Source of the DNA: Mycolicibacterium baixiangningiae
GTDB lineage: Bacteria > Actinomycetota > Actinomycetes > Mycobacteriales > Mycobacteriaceae
Length of the DNA stretch: 64,000 bases
Assembly: GCF_016313185.1 (NCBI RefSeq)
Contig: NZ_CP066218.1
Span: 5,332,001 to 5,396,000 of the forward strand
Reading direction: 5' to 3'
How positions within the stretch are numbered: the first letter of the stretch is position 1; each line of letters begins with the position of its first letter. Shown here piece after piece: positions 31,020 to 39,593 of the stretch. The position numbers were made by a program, and so were the translations under genes. The notes under the pieces are model-generated. The model was not told where the DNA came from. It saw only the letters and a list, made by a program, of their open reading frames with translations, and searched no databases.

Positions 31020-33014
31020 TCAGCCGGCGAGCCGCTGATCGGCCTGCGGTGTGGTGAGCAGGCAGGCGGCCAGATGCCGGCTGGTGTCGTCGGTGGACAG
31101 CAGTGCGGGCACCTCTGTCGGGCAGCGCTCCACCCGTTCGCCGCACCGGGGGTGGAAGGCGCATCCGGGCGGGACCGCCAGGGGGCTCGCCGGTTCGCCG
31201 GGCAGCCGCGCCGGCTCCTTGCCCGGGCTCGGTATCGCCGCCAGAAGCGCTTTGGTGTAGGGATGTTTGGGGTTGGCGATGAGCTTCTCGGTCGGTGCCA
31301 ACTCGACGATCTGACCCAGGTACATCACCGCGATCCGGTCGGCGATGAACCGTGCGGCCGCCAGGTCATGGGTGACGAACACGACGGCCATACCCAGCTC
31401 GCGACGCAGCTCCTGCAGCAGGTTGAGCACGGACGCCGCCAACGACGCGTCGAGTGCCGACGTCGGTTCGTCGCACAGCAGCAGCGGAGGCGGGTCGATG
31501 ATCGCGCGGGCGAAGGCCACCCGTTGGCGCTGGCCACCGGAGAGGCTCGATGCCTTCACACTCGCCACGTCGGGGGGCAGGCCGACCTGACGCAGGGCCG
31601 CATCGACGCGATCGCGGCGTTCGGTCCGGTTCGTCGAACCCAGTAGCCGCTCGCCCACGATCTCCCCGACCGTCATCCACGCGGTCAGTGATGCGCCGGC
31701 GTCCTGGAAGACCATCTGCGGCCTCGGCCCGACGGACTTCACGCTGCCGCCGTCCGGCTCCATCAGCCCGGCCACCACCCGCAGCAGTGTCGACTTCCCC
31801 GAACCGGATTCGCCGACCACCGCAATGGATTCCCCGGGGGCGACGTCGAGGACGACGTGGCGTAGCGCATGCAGATCGTCGCGCCGGAACGGGCCGCGCC
31901 GCACAGAGAACCGCTTCTCGACCCCGTTGATCTGCAGCACCGGTCGGGGGTCGTCGAGTACCGCCATCGGCGGGAACGGCGTTGTCTCCGCACGGGTACG
32001 GGACTGGGCCGTCGCGTTGGGCACGATGCAGGCCGCGGCGCCGGAGTGGGTGGTGGCGGGCGTCGGGTCGGGCAGCACCTCTGTGCACGCGGGAATGACC
32101 GCGGGGCAGCGCGGCGAGAAGGCGCACCCGTTGGGGTGTGCCCGCGGATCCGGCGGGCTGCCCGGCAGGGCGCTGATCGCCCGGCCCAGCGGCAGGTCGA
32201 GGTCGAGGCGGGAATTCAGCAACCCGAACGTGTAGGGATGCGACGGCGCCGCCAAAACCTCGTCCATGGCGCCGATCTCGGCCAGCCGCCCGCCGTACAT
32301 GACCGCCACCCGGTCGGCGATCTGCGAGGCCACGCCGATGTCGTGGGTGACGACGATGAAGGAAGTACCCAGCTCCGTGCACAGGTCACGCAGCAGGCCC
32401 AGCACCTGCGCCTGCACGGTCACGTCGAGAGCGGTCGTCGGCTCGTCGGCGATCACCAGGTCCGGCCCGCCTGCGACCGCCATCGCGATCATCACCCGCT
32501 GTCGCAGGCCGCCGGACAGTTCATGCGGGTAGGCCTTCATCCGCCGCAGCGGGTCGGGGACGCCGACGAGCTCCAGCAGGCGGCGCGCCTCGTCGGGATC
32601 CCCGGCGACCTCGGTGATCTGCCGGCCCACCCGCATCGTCGGGTCCAGCGACGTCATGGGGTCCTGGAACACCGCGCCGAGGTGGGCCTTTCGGACACGG
32701 CGCCGCTCCTCGGCCCCGGCGGTGACCATGTCGACACCGCACACCTCGGCCAGGCCGGAGACCACGGGTGCGGGTTGCCCGTCGAGCAGCCCGAGCAGAC
32801 CCAGACCCAGCACGCTCTTCCCGGAGCCGGACTCGCCGACCAGCGCGAGCACTTCCCCGGGCTGGACGTCGAGGCTGACGCCCCGCAGCGCGTGCAGCGG
32901 CACCCCGCGGCGCTGGAACGTGACGGTCAGATCACGCACGCGGGCCCGCGGCGTCACCTCCGCGGGCTGCGCCGCTACAGCCGTCCGCAGCGCGATGTCA
33001 TCGTCGATGGTCAT
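31020..33014 (-). CDS. Fused double ABC ATPase for a dipeptide-type importer (DppD-DppF)
   Basis: This 664 aa protein contains two ABC ATPases in tandem. The first has Walker A GESGSGKSVLGLG, signature LSGGLRQRV and Walker B DLVIADEPTTALD; the second has Walker A GESGSGKSTLLRV, signature LSGGQRQRV and Walker B LLLCDEPTSALD. Each half ends with an oligopeptide-transporter C-terminal Cys-rich domain (CAFSPRCPAVIPAC, CAFHPRCGERVERC). I chose the ATG at 33014 with GAGGGG upstream. It would power the DppB/DppC-like permeases downstream. Confidence 0.94.
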   Translation of the reverse strand: MTIDDDIALRTAVAAQPAEVTPRARVRDLTVTFQRRGVPLHALRGVSLDVQPGEVLALVGESGSGKSVLGLGLLGLLDGQPAPVVSGLAEVCGVDMVTAGAEERRRVRKAHLGAVFQDPMTSLDPTMRVGRQITEVAGDPDEARRLLELVGVPDPLRRMKAYPHELSGGLRQRVMIAMAVAGGPDLVIADEPTTALDVTVQAQVLGLLRDLCTELGTSFIVVTHDIGVASQIADRVAVMYGGRLAEIGAMDEVLAAPSHPYTFGLLNSRLDLDLPLGRAISALPGSPPDPRAHPNGCAFSPRCPAVIPACTEVLPDPTPATTHSGAAACIVPNATAQSRTRAETTPFPPMAVLDDPRPVLQINGVEKRFSVRRGPFRRDDLHALRHVVLDVAPGESIAVVGESGSGKSTLLRVVAGLMEPDGGSVKSVGPRPQMVFQDAGASLTAWMTVGEIVGERLLGSTNRTERRDRVDAALRQVGLPPDVASVKASSLSGGQRQRVAFARAIIDPPPLLLCDEPTSALDASLAASVLNLLQELRRELGMAVVFVTHDLAAARFIADRIAVMYLGQIVELAPTEKLIANPKHPYTKALLAAIPSPGKEPARLPGEPASPLAVPPGCAFHPRCGERVERCPTEVPALLSTDDTSRHLAACLLTTPQADQRLAG

Positions 33015-33291
33015 GGCGCGAGCCCCTCGATTGCCGTGCGAATGGGAAGTCTTCGACTCGGGTGAGACACCGGTGCGGGCCGACGTTGGCTCTGCGTCAC
33101 CAGATTTCGGAATGGGGAAAGCAAACCCGTTGTGCGTGACGACTTCACGACGTGTCGATGTCCATCGGATTGCGCCGCCGCTCGCCCGCCGCACCCGGCC
33201 ACGGCGCAATACAGGATTTACCGCGGGGCGCGGCCGAGGAAATGGTCACTGCAAGAATGAGGCTGTTGCCGGCGAACTGGAGGATGCGTAG
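33015..33291. promoter_or_regulatory. Divergent promoter region of the importer and flavin reductase operons
   Basis: These 277 bp separate the ABC ATPase (minus) from the FMN reductase (plus). A small dyad cgtga-N5-tcacg lies around 33138-33152. I see no convincing -10/-35 pair. The region should hold both operons' promoters and a shared operator, presumably for the GntR protein. Confidence 0.4.
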
Positions 33292-33777
33292 ATGACGGTC
33301 GTAGTCGTAGGAAACCCGAAACCGATGTCGCGGACGCGGGCGGCCGCCGAACTGGTCGCCGAGAAGCTGACCGGCTCGGCCCCCGAACACGTGATCGACG
33401 TCGTCGACCTCGGCCCGGGCCTGCTGGGGTGGGGCGATCCGAAGGTGGCCGCCGCCAAGGAGATCGTGAAGTCGGCCGATTCACTGGTGGTGGCCTCCCC
33501 GACGTTCAAGGCCACCTATACCGGGCTGTTGAAGTTGTTCCTCGACCAGTTCGGCGCGGGTGAGTTGGGGCAGGTCACCACGTTTCCGCTCATGCTCGGC
33601 GGATCGCTGGCGCATGCGCTGGCGCCCGAACTGACGCTGCGCCCCGTGCTGGTCGAGATCGGCGCCAGCTGCCCGGCGCCGAGCCTCTACCTGATCGACT
33701 CCGAGTACGAGACCTCACCGGAGCTCGAGAAATGGCTGGATGTCGCGCGCCGGTTCGTCCCGCAGGTGTCCTCGTGA
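33292..33777 (+). CDS. NAD(P)H-dependent FMN reductase (SsuE/MsuE-like)
   Basis: This 161 aa flavodoxin-like reductase has VVVVGNPKPMSRTRAAAELV (flavin phosphate loop) and VVASPTFKATYTGLLKLFLDQ, the conserved stretch of the SsuE family. It should supply FMNH2 to the two LLM monooxygenases of the island. The next gene, another flavin reductase type, overlaps its stop (GTGA). It is divergent from the importer operon. Confidence 0.88.
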   Translation: MTVVVVGNPKPMSRTRAAAELVAEKLTGSAPEHVIDVVDLGPGLLGWGDPKVAAAKEIVKSADSLVVASPTFKATYTGLLKLFLDQFGAGELGQVTTFPLMLGGSLAHALAPELTLRPVLVEIGASCPAPSLYLIDSEYETSPELEKWLDVARRFVPQVSS

Positions 33778-34274
33778 TCACCGCGGTCGAGGGTCAGTTC
33801 GACCAGGCCCTGCTGCGGCAGGCGTTCGGCTGCTTCCCCAGCGGGGTGACGGCGTTCTGCGGTCTGATCGACGGTGTTGCCGAGGGGATGGCGGCCAGCT
33901 CGTTCACCTCGGTGTCGCTCGACCCGCCCCTGGTGTCCGTGTGCGTCGCCAACACGTCGACGACATGGCCGAAGCTGGCGCGGCTCGACCGGCTCGGGCT
34001 GTCCGTGCTGGCCAATGACCACGGCGCCGTCGCGCGCTCGCTGGCGGCCAAGACCGGCAACCGGTTCGACGGCGTGGAGTGGGAGGCGACCGCCAGCGGT
34101 GCGGTGTTCGTGCACGGCTCGACGCTGTGGCTGGAGTGTGCTCCGTTCAAACGCGTCGAGGCGGGCGACCACGAGATCGTCGTGCTGCAGATCATGGCGT
34201 TGGCGATCTATCCCGACATCGCCCCGATGGTGTTCCACCGCAGCGGATTCCACGGTTTGGCCGCCTCGTCCTGA
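33774..34274 (+). CDS. Flavin reductase-like FMN-binding protein (HpaC/DIM6 family)
   Basis: This 166 aa split-barrel flavoreductase has FPSGVTAFCGLIDG, MAASSFTSVSLDPPLVSVCVANTS (split here by the conserved SLDPP flavin loop) and the end strand. Family members reduce FMN/FAD for two-component oxygenases. Having two unrelated reductase types in one operon suggests that each monooxygenase has its own partner, or that one protein acts on another substrate. The GTG start overlaps the upstream stop by 4 nt. Confidence 0.85.
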   Translation: MITAVEGQFDQALLRQAFGCFPSGVTAFCGLIDGVAEGMAASSFTSVSLDPPLVSVCVANTSTTWPKLARLDRLGLSVLANDHGAVARSLAAKTGNRFDGVEWEATASGAVFVHGSTLWLECAPFKRVEAGDHEIVVLQIMALAIYPDIAPMVFHRSGFHGLAASS

Positions 34275-34290
34275 GCGCGGGTGTGCGAGG

Positions 34291-34319
34291 AGGGCGGTAC
34301 CGCACAGGTACCGCCCTCC
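34291..34319. terminator. Bidirectional hairpin terminator
   Basis: A perfect 12-bp stem, gagggcggtacc (34291-34302) with ggtaccgccctc (34308-34319), has a 5 nt loop and sits between the convergent flavin reductase and lipoprotein genes. T-runs are weak on both sides, as is common in mycobacteria. Confidence 0.8.
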
Positions 34320-34326
34320 CGTCGCG

Positions 34327-35934
34327 TCAGGCCCGTTTGAGTGCCGGCGGCCAGAAGATCTGCGGGTAGAACGAATTGCTCTCGATCCCGGTCAGGTCTT
34401 TCTGCGCGACGGTGGCATTCGGCGGTAGGCAGAGCGGGATCCAGATCGCCTCGTCCATGGCGATCTGACTGCACTGTTGGTAGACGCCGTTCATCGTCTC
34501 CGTGGTGGGCTGCCGGACGGCATCGTCCATCAGCGTGTCCAGCTTCGGATTGGAGTACTGAAAGAAGTTCAGCGGCTTGGCGCCCGTCCGCAGCAGGATG
34601 CGGAACGTGGTGTCCAGGTGCAGGGTGTCCCCGCCGAGGAACGCCACCAGCAGGTCCGGACGCTTCTCGGGCGGTTGATTGGCGAGATCGAACATCTCGG
34701 CCACCGGCATCGCCCGCAGGGTGACGTCGAGTCCGAAGGCGGCGAGTTGGTTCTGCACCAGTTCGGCCATCTGCTGGCGCGGCGCCCCGCCGTCGGCGGC
34801 CCACGCCAGGTCCACCTTTTTCGAGGGTAGAGACGCCACCATCGCCTTCAGTGGAGCGGTGTCGACCTCGGCCGGGAAGGGGGCCAGCTCGGGCGGCAGG
34901 GAGTTCGCCGGCCACATCGACTCCTGCGCAGTCGCCAGCCCACCCCACGCGGTGTCTACGATGGCCTTGCGGTCCAGCGCGGTCAGCATGGCGCGGCGCA
35001 GTGCGACGTCGGTGAAGAGGCCCGACGTCGGGTTGAGCCAGATCGCCTCGCCCGACCCGCCGACGGCAGTGACTACCGAGAAGTCCGGGTTCTGTTGGTA
35101 CGCAAGGACATCAGGAACGGCGAAGCCTTTGCTCACGATGTCGAACGCCCCGGAGTCGAGCTGCATCTTCTGCGTCGTGATATCCGGTGTGATCTCGATG
35201 CGGATGGTCTCGAACGCCGGCTTGCCGCCCCAGTAGTCGCCGAACGCCGACAGCGTGTAGTGGCTGCCGGGGACGAACTCGGTGAAAGTGTAGGGGCCGC
35301 AGCCGGCGTCGTGGGTCTTCAACCAATCCTGCGCCAGGTCATCACCTTTGGCGTTGGCGGCCACCGCCGTCGGGCTCACCGCGAACGGCTGCCACGGGCA
35401 CGCCAGATAGTGCATGAAGGCGTTGTTGGGCTCTTTCAGCGTCACGATGAACGTCGTCGGGTTGGGCGCCGCGGTCCCGGCCACCCCGGCAACCATGTAT
35501 GCCGGGCCCTGGTTGACGGCCGCGCGGCGCTCAAAGCTCTTCACCCAGGCCTGCGCGTCGGCGATCGTGCCGTCGTGGAACTTCACGTTCGGATGCAGCG
35601 TAAAGGTATAGGTCATCTGGTCCTCGGAGACCGTCCAGTTCTCGGCCAGACCGCCGATGATGTCGGCGGTGCCGGGCTGGTAGCGCACCAGGCCCTCGTA
35701 CGCCGATTCCATCACCTGTACGCCTTCGCCCTCGTACATGATGTCCGGGTCCGGCACCTGCATATCAGCGAGGAACGGCATCTTCAGGGTCAGTGTGCCC
35801 TTGGTCGATCCACCGCCCCCGGCTCCGCAGGCCGCGAGGAACGAAGCCAGCGTCAGTCCGCCGATGGTGAGGCCGCCGGCCTTGAGGAAGCTGCGGCGGT
35901 CCAGTCCGGTGGGCGGTGGTACGTGATGGGGCAC
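34327..35934 (-). CDS. Family 5 extracellular solute-binding lipoprotein of an ABC importer
   Basis: This 535 aa protein starts at the GTG at 35934 with GGAG upstream. Its N-terminus carries a Tat-type motif (DRRSFLKAGG) and a lipobox (LAAC), so it should be exported folded and lipid-anchored. The mature part is SBP_bac_5-like: GLAENWTVSEDQMTYTF (split by family motif), KFHDGTIADAQAWV and ALRRAMLTALDRKAIV. It would deliver the solute to the DppBC-like permeases. It is encoded apart from them, with its own promoter region. Confidence 0.92.
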   Translation of the reverse strand: MPHHVPPPTGLDRRSFLKAGGLTIGGLTLASFLAACGAGGGGSTKGTLTLKMPFLADMQVPDPDIMYEGEGVQVMESAYEGLVRYQPGTADIIGGLAENWTVSEDQMTYTFTLHPNVKFHDGTIADAQAWVKSFERRAAVNQGPAYMVAGVAGTAAPNPTTFIVTLKEPNNAFMHYLACPWQPFAVSPTAVAANAKGDDLAQDWLKTHDAGCGPYTFTEFVPGSHYTLSAFGDYWGGKPAFETIRIEITPDITTQKMQLDSGAFDIVSKGFAVPDVLAYQQNPDFSVVTAVGGSGEAIWLNPTSGLFTDVALRRAMLTALDRKAIVDTAWGGLATAQESMWPANSLPPELAPFPAEVDTAPLKAMVASLPSKKVDLAWAADGGAPRQQMAELVQNQLAAFGLDVTLRAMPVAEMFDLANQPPEKRPDLLVAFLGGDTLHLDTTFRILLRTGAKPLNFFQYSNPKLDTLMDDAVRQPTTETMNGVYQQCSQIAMDEAIWIPLCLPPNATVAQKDLTGIESNSFYPQIFWPPALKRA

Positions 35935-36014
35935 GGATTCTCCTACGTAGCGGGACTCTTGGCGGCAGAGCACGGCATACGCTGGCGTGCGTCGGTACCG
36001 CGCAGTAAAGCCGG

Positions 36015-36024
36015 GTCACGTGAC
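36015..36024. promoter_or_regulatory. Perfect palindrome GTCACGTGAC in a divergent gap
   Basis: This 10-bp perfect dyad lies about 80 bp upstream of the binding-protein start and 164 bp before the SHOCT gene. It is a plausible operator for the importer lipoprotein gene. No second copy was noticed in the other gaps of the island. Confidence 0.4.
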
Positions 36025-36187
36025 GCATCGGCGTCGCGTCGGTGCCTCGTGTATTACGCCGGTCCCCCGCTCAGGCCTTCGCGCTGCGTTATTTCGCATC
36101 GCCATATCGCCGGTGCGCCGCGCGGTGGGCCAATAGACTCGGGGCGGGAGTGGCTCGACGGCGAGCCGCGTCCGTGAGGGGGATCCC

Positions 36188-36574
36188 ATGTGGGACTCAT
36201 TCTGGGACTATCTGTGGTCGGCAGTGGTGATCTTCGCGTTCATCGCCTACCTGATCATCTTGTTCAACATCCTCACTGATCTGTTCTGGCGTGATCACAA
36301 GACGTCCGGGTGGATCAAGGCGATCTGGGTGGTCTTCCTGATCCTGCTGCCCTACCTCACCGCGCTGGTGTACCTCATCGCCCGAGGCGGTGGCATGGCT
36401 CAGCGTGCACGCGAAGCGGCGTTCGCTGCCCAGCGGGAGACCGACGACTACATCCGCCAAGCGGCAGGCCGCTCCCCGGCGCAAGAGATCGCGGACGCCA
36501 AGGGACTGCTGGACAACGGCGTCATCACCGAGGCCGAGTTCGACGCGCTCAAGGCCAAGGCGCTGAGCGGCTGA
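36188..36574 (+). CDS. Small membrane protein with PLDc_N-type and SHOCT domains
   Basis: This 128 aa protein has two transmembrane helices (about residues 12-32 and 44-66) with the aromatic-rich loop LFWRDHKTSGWIKAIW typical of PLDc_N/phospholipase D-nuclease N-terminal domains. It ends with a SHOCT helix pair (AQEIADAKGLLDNGVITEAEFDALKAKAL). GAGGGGG precedes the ATG. It may be an envelope-stress or oligomerising membrane protein; no enzymatic residues are present. Confidence 0.82.
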   Translation: MWDSFWDYLWSAVVIFAFIAYLIILFNILTDLFWRDHKTSGWIKAIWVVFLILLPYLTALVYLIARGGGMAQRAREAAFAAQRETDDYIRQAAGRSPAQEIADAKGLLDNGVITEAEFDALKAKALSG

Positions 36575-36590
36575 CGGCCGGCGCCGAACG

Positions 36591-37580
36591 TCAGAACAGG
36601 GCGAACTGGTCGCCGACGGTCGTGGGATCGAAGAAGTCCTCGATGCCGGTGCCGCCGACGACGTGGTCGACGGCGCGCATGAACTCGGCGTCCGAAAGCA
36701 CCGGCACGCCGAACTCGTGGGCCTGGTAACCCTTGCCCTGTTCGACGTCCGCCTGGTTGCAGATGACCAGCGAGGTCACCGGGTCCACGTTGTCGACGTA
36801 GGCCAGGCCGGCGGTGCCCATCCGCTCGATCAGTTCCTCGTGGGTGTGGCTGACCTCGGCCGAGACCGCGACGCGCATGCCCTTCACCAGCGGGCGTCCC
36901 GGGACGTAGCGGCCGGGGTTGAGGTACGGGCACGGCGTCCGCGCGGCCACCATCTTCAGCGGGTGCAGTTCGTCATGGGTCACCCGGCCGTTGGGCCACA
37001 GCCGCCGGCCGACCGGACGCGTCGGCAGCCACGCCCTGCGTTCCCGGGCGCGGGCCAGCGTCGGCTTGAGGATCTGGGCGAGCACCTGCGCGTCGTCGAG
37101 TGCATCGTGCGGTTTGAGCTGCGGCACGCCCCAGTGTGCGGCAAGGGTCTCCAACCGCAGGTTCACCGTGCCCAGGTCGAGGCGGCGGGCGAGTTCGACG
37201 GTGCACATCACCGAGTCGATGGGAAGTTCGGCGCCGACCAGTTCGGCCTCGGAGGTCAGGAACGAGTAGTCGAACCCGACGTTGTGGGCGACGAGCGTGC
37301 GGCCGCGCAACAGCTCGGCGAGGTCTGCGACGACGTCACCGAACCGCGGTGCGCCCTCCAGCATCTGTGCGGTCAGCCCGTGCACGTGGGTGGGCCCCGG
37401 GTCCACGCCCGGATTCAGCAGCGTGGCGAGACTGTGCTCGACGTTGCCGTCGTCCCCCACCGCGAGTGCGGCCAGGCTCACGATGCGCGCCTGGCCGGGC
37501 CGGAAACCCGACGTCTCGACATCGACGACGGCCCAGCCTGTACCGGTATCGACCGCAGGTCGTCCCCAGCTGTGGCTCAC
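36591..37580 (-). CDS. DEDDh 3'-5' exonuclease with C-terminal BRCT domain (DnaQ-like)
   Basis: This 329 aa protein has the DEDDh exonuclease motifs WAVVDVETSG (Exo I), LVAHNVGFDYSFL (Exo II) and HDALDDAQVLA (Exo III). A BRCT domain covers about residues 235-320 (GMRVAVSAEVSHTHEEL, SLVICNQADVEQGKG). Rv3711c, annotated dnaQ, has the same position. It may proofread or process ends in repair; a polymerase partner is not shown. I chose the GTG at 37580; the GTG just upstream (37583) is also possible. Confidence 0.88.
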   Translation of the reverse strand: MSHSWGRPAVDTGTGWAVVDVETSGFRPGQARIVSLAALAVGDDGNVEHSLATLLNPGVDPGPTHVHGLTAQMLEGAPRFGDVVADLAELLRGRTLVAHNVGFDYSFLTSEAELVGAELPIDSVMCTVELARRLDLGTVNLRLETLAAHWGVPQLKPHDALDDAQVLAQILKPTLARARERRAWLPTRPVGRRLWPNGRVTHDELHPLKMVAARTPCPYLNPGRYVPGRPLVKGMRVAVSAEVSHTHEELIERMGTAGLAYVDNVDPVTSLVICNQADVEQGKGYQAHEFGVPVLSDAEFMRAVDHVVGGTGIEDFFDPTTVGDQFALF

Positions 37581-37641
37581 CACTTCAGACTGGCACGCCC
37601 CTCCGACAATCCTCGGATCGCAGCGGTGCGTGTCGGGCACC

Positions 37642-37647
37642 TAAACT
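37642..37647 (+). promoter_or_regulatory. -10 element for the leaderless murT-gatD transcript
   Basis: TAAACT, 7 nt, then the ATG at 37655. There is no Shine-Dalgarno in between. Confidence 0.6.
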
Positions 37648-37654
37648 GCCGGGG

Positions 37655-38884
37655 ATGGTCACCCCTCGAGGACGCGCCGCGCTGTCGGCCGGAGCCGCCG
37701 CGCGGTGGGCGTCGCGCGTCACCGGGCGCGGGGCGGGCGCGATGATCGGCGGGCTCGTCGCGATGACGCTGGACCGCTCGCTGCTCGGCCAGCTCGGCGC
37801 CGGCCGGCGCACGGTCGTCGTCACCGGCACCAACGGCAAATCCACCACCACGCGGATGACCGCGGCGGCGCTGGGCACCCTCGGCGCGGTCGCCACCAAC
37901 GCCGAGGGCGCGAACATGGACGCCGGCCTGATCGCCGCGCTCGCCGCCGACCGCAACGCCGGGCTCGCGGCGCTCGAAGTCGACGAGATGCACGTGCCGC
38001 ACGTGTCCGACGCCGTCGACCCGTCCGTCGTGGTGCTGCTGAACCTGTCCCGCGACCAGCTCGACCGGGTCGGTGAGATCAACCACATCGAACGCACGCT
38101 GCGCGCCGGCCTGGCCCGGCATCCGAAGGCGGTCGTGGTGGCCAACTGTGACGACGTGCTGATGACGTCGGCGGCCTACGACAGCCCCCGCGTGGTCTGG
38201 GTGGCCGCGGGCGGCAGCTGGGCCAACGATTCGGTGAGCTGCCCGCGCTCCGGCGAGGTGATCGTCCGCGACGGCACCGACTGGTATTCGACCGGCACAG
38301 ATTTCAAGCGGCCAGACCCGCAGTGGTGGTACGACGACACCCACCTCCACGGCCCCGACGGCCTGTCGCTGCCGATGACGCTGGCGCTGCCGGGCGCGGT
38401 GAACCGCGGTAACGCGGCGCAGGCCGTCGCCGCCGCGGTCACCCTGGGCGCCGACCCGGCAGCCGCGGTGGCCGCCGTATCGGGGGTCGACGAGGTGGCC
38501 GGGCGCTACCGGACGGTGCGGGTGGGCGACCACACGGCGCGGGTGCTGCTGGCCAAGAACCCCGCGGGCTGGCAGGAAGCGCTGTCGATGGTCGACAAGC
38601 ACGGCGCGGGGGTGGTGATCGCGGTCAACGGGCAGGTGCCCGACGGGGAGGATCTGTCGTGGCTGTGGGATGTTCGGTTCGAGCACTTCGAGGACACCCA
38701 GGTGGTGGCCGCCGGTGAGCGGGGCACAGACCTCGCGGTGCGCCTCGGATACGCCGGCGTCGGGCACACGCTGGTGCACGACACCCTCGCGGCGATCACG
38801 TCCTGCCCGCCGGGCCACGTCGAGGTGATCGCGAACTACACGGCGTTCCTGCAACTCAACAGGCGGTTGGCGCGCTATGAGTGA
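37655..38884 (+). CDS. murT: Lipid II isoglutaminyl synthase, MurT subunit
   Basis: With GatD, MurT amidates the D-Glu alpha-carboxyl of lipid II to D-iso-glutamine. The 409 aa protein has a Mur ligase central domain with P-loop VVTGTNGKSTTTRM, ALEVDEMHVP, and the C-terminal DUF1727 (FEHFEDTQVVAAGERGTDLA split by conserved Asp). A four-Cys zinc ribbon is largely absent; only one Cys is seen near VSCPRSG. The start is leaderless. Its end overlaps gatD by 8 nt. Confidence 0.95.
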   Translation: MVTPRGRAALSAGAAARWASRVTGRGAGAMIGGLVAMTLDRSLLGQLGAGRRTVVVTGTNGKSTTTRMTAAALGTLGAVATNAEGANMDAGLIAALAADRNAGLAALEVDEMHVPHVSDAVDPSVVVLLNLSRDQLDRVGEINHIERTLRAGLARHPKAVVVANCDDVLMTSAAYDSPRVVWVAAGGSWANDSVSCPRSGEVIVRDGTDWYSTGTDFKRPDPQWWYDDTHLHGPDGLSLPMTLALPGAVNRGNAAQAVAAAVTLGADPAAAVAAVSGVDEVAGRYRTVRVGDHTARVLLAKNPAGWQEALSMVDKHGAGVVIAVNGQVPDGEDLSWLWDVRFEHFEDTQVVAAGERGTDLAVRLGYAGVGHTLVHDTLAAITSCPPGHVEVIANYTAFLQLNRRLARYE

Positions 38885-39593
38885 CTCCACGGTCCGCATC
38901 GGGTTGGTGCTGCCCGATGTGATGGGCACCTACGGCGACGGCGGCAACTCGGTGGTGCTGCGGCAGCGGCTGCGGTTGCGGGGCATCGACGCGGAGGTCG
39001 TCGAGATCACGCTGGCCGATCCGGTGCCCGCCGAACTCGACCTCTACACCCTCGGCGGCGCAGAAGACTACGCACAGCGGTTGGCGACCAAACACCTACA
39101 GCGCTATCCGGGCCTGCAGCAGGCCGCCTCCCGCGGCGCCCCGGTGCTGGCGATCTGCGCGGCCATCCAGGTACTCGGCCACTGGTACGAGACATCGTCG
39201 GGGGAACGGGTCGACGGCGTAGGGATGCTCGACGTCACCACCTCACCGCAGCCGGCCCGCACGATCGGCGAAGTGGTCTCCCAGCCGCTGGTCCCCGGGT
39301 TGTCCGAGAAGTTGACCGGCTTCGAAAACCACCGCGGCGGAACAACTCTCGGCCCTGACGCGGCACCGCTGGCACGGGTCGAGAAGGGTGCGGGCAACCG
39401 CGACGGTGACGGCGTCGACGGGGCGGTGCAGGGCAGCGTCATCGCGACGTACCTGCACGGCCCGTGCCTGGCCCGCAATCCGGAGCTGGCCGACCACCTG
39501 CTGAGCAAGGTCGTCGGCGACCTGCCGCCGCTGGATCTCCACGAGGTGGCGCGGCTGCGTCGGGAACGGCTGACGGCACCGCGGCGGGCCTAG
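38877..39593 (+). CDS. gatD: Lipid II isoglutaminyl synthase, glutaminase subunit GatD
   Basis: This 238 aa CobB/CobQ-like class I amidotransferase supplies ammonia from glutamine to MurT. The nucleophile is in LAICAAIQVLG (about Cys94) and the catalytic His in ATYLHGPCLARNP (about His189). GFENHRGGTTLG is also conserved. The 8-nt overlap with murT supports equal synthesis of the two subunits. Older annotation calls it cobQ2. Confidence 0.95.
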   Translation: MSDSTVRIGLVLPDVMGTYGDGGNSVVLRQRLRLRGIDAEVVEITLADPVPAELDLYTLGGAEDYAQRLATKHLQRYPGLQQAASRGAPVLAICAAIQVLGHWYETSSGERVDGVGMLDVTTSPQPARTIGEVVSQPLVPGLSEKLTGFENHRGGTTLGPDAAPLARVEKGAGNRDGDGVDGAVQGSVIATYLHGPCLARNPELADHLLSKVVGDLPPLDLHEVARLRRERLTAPRRA

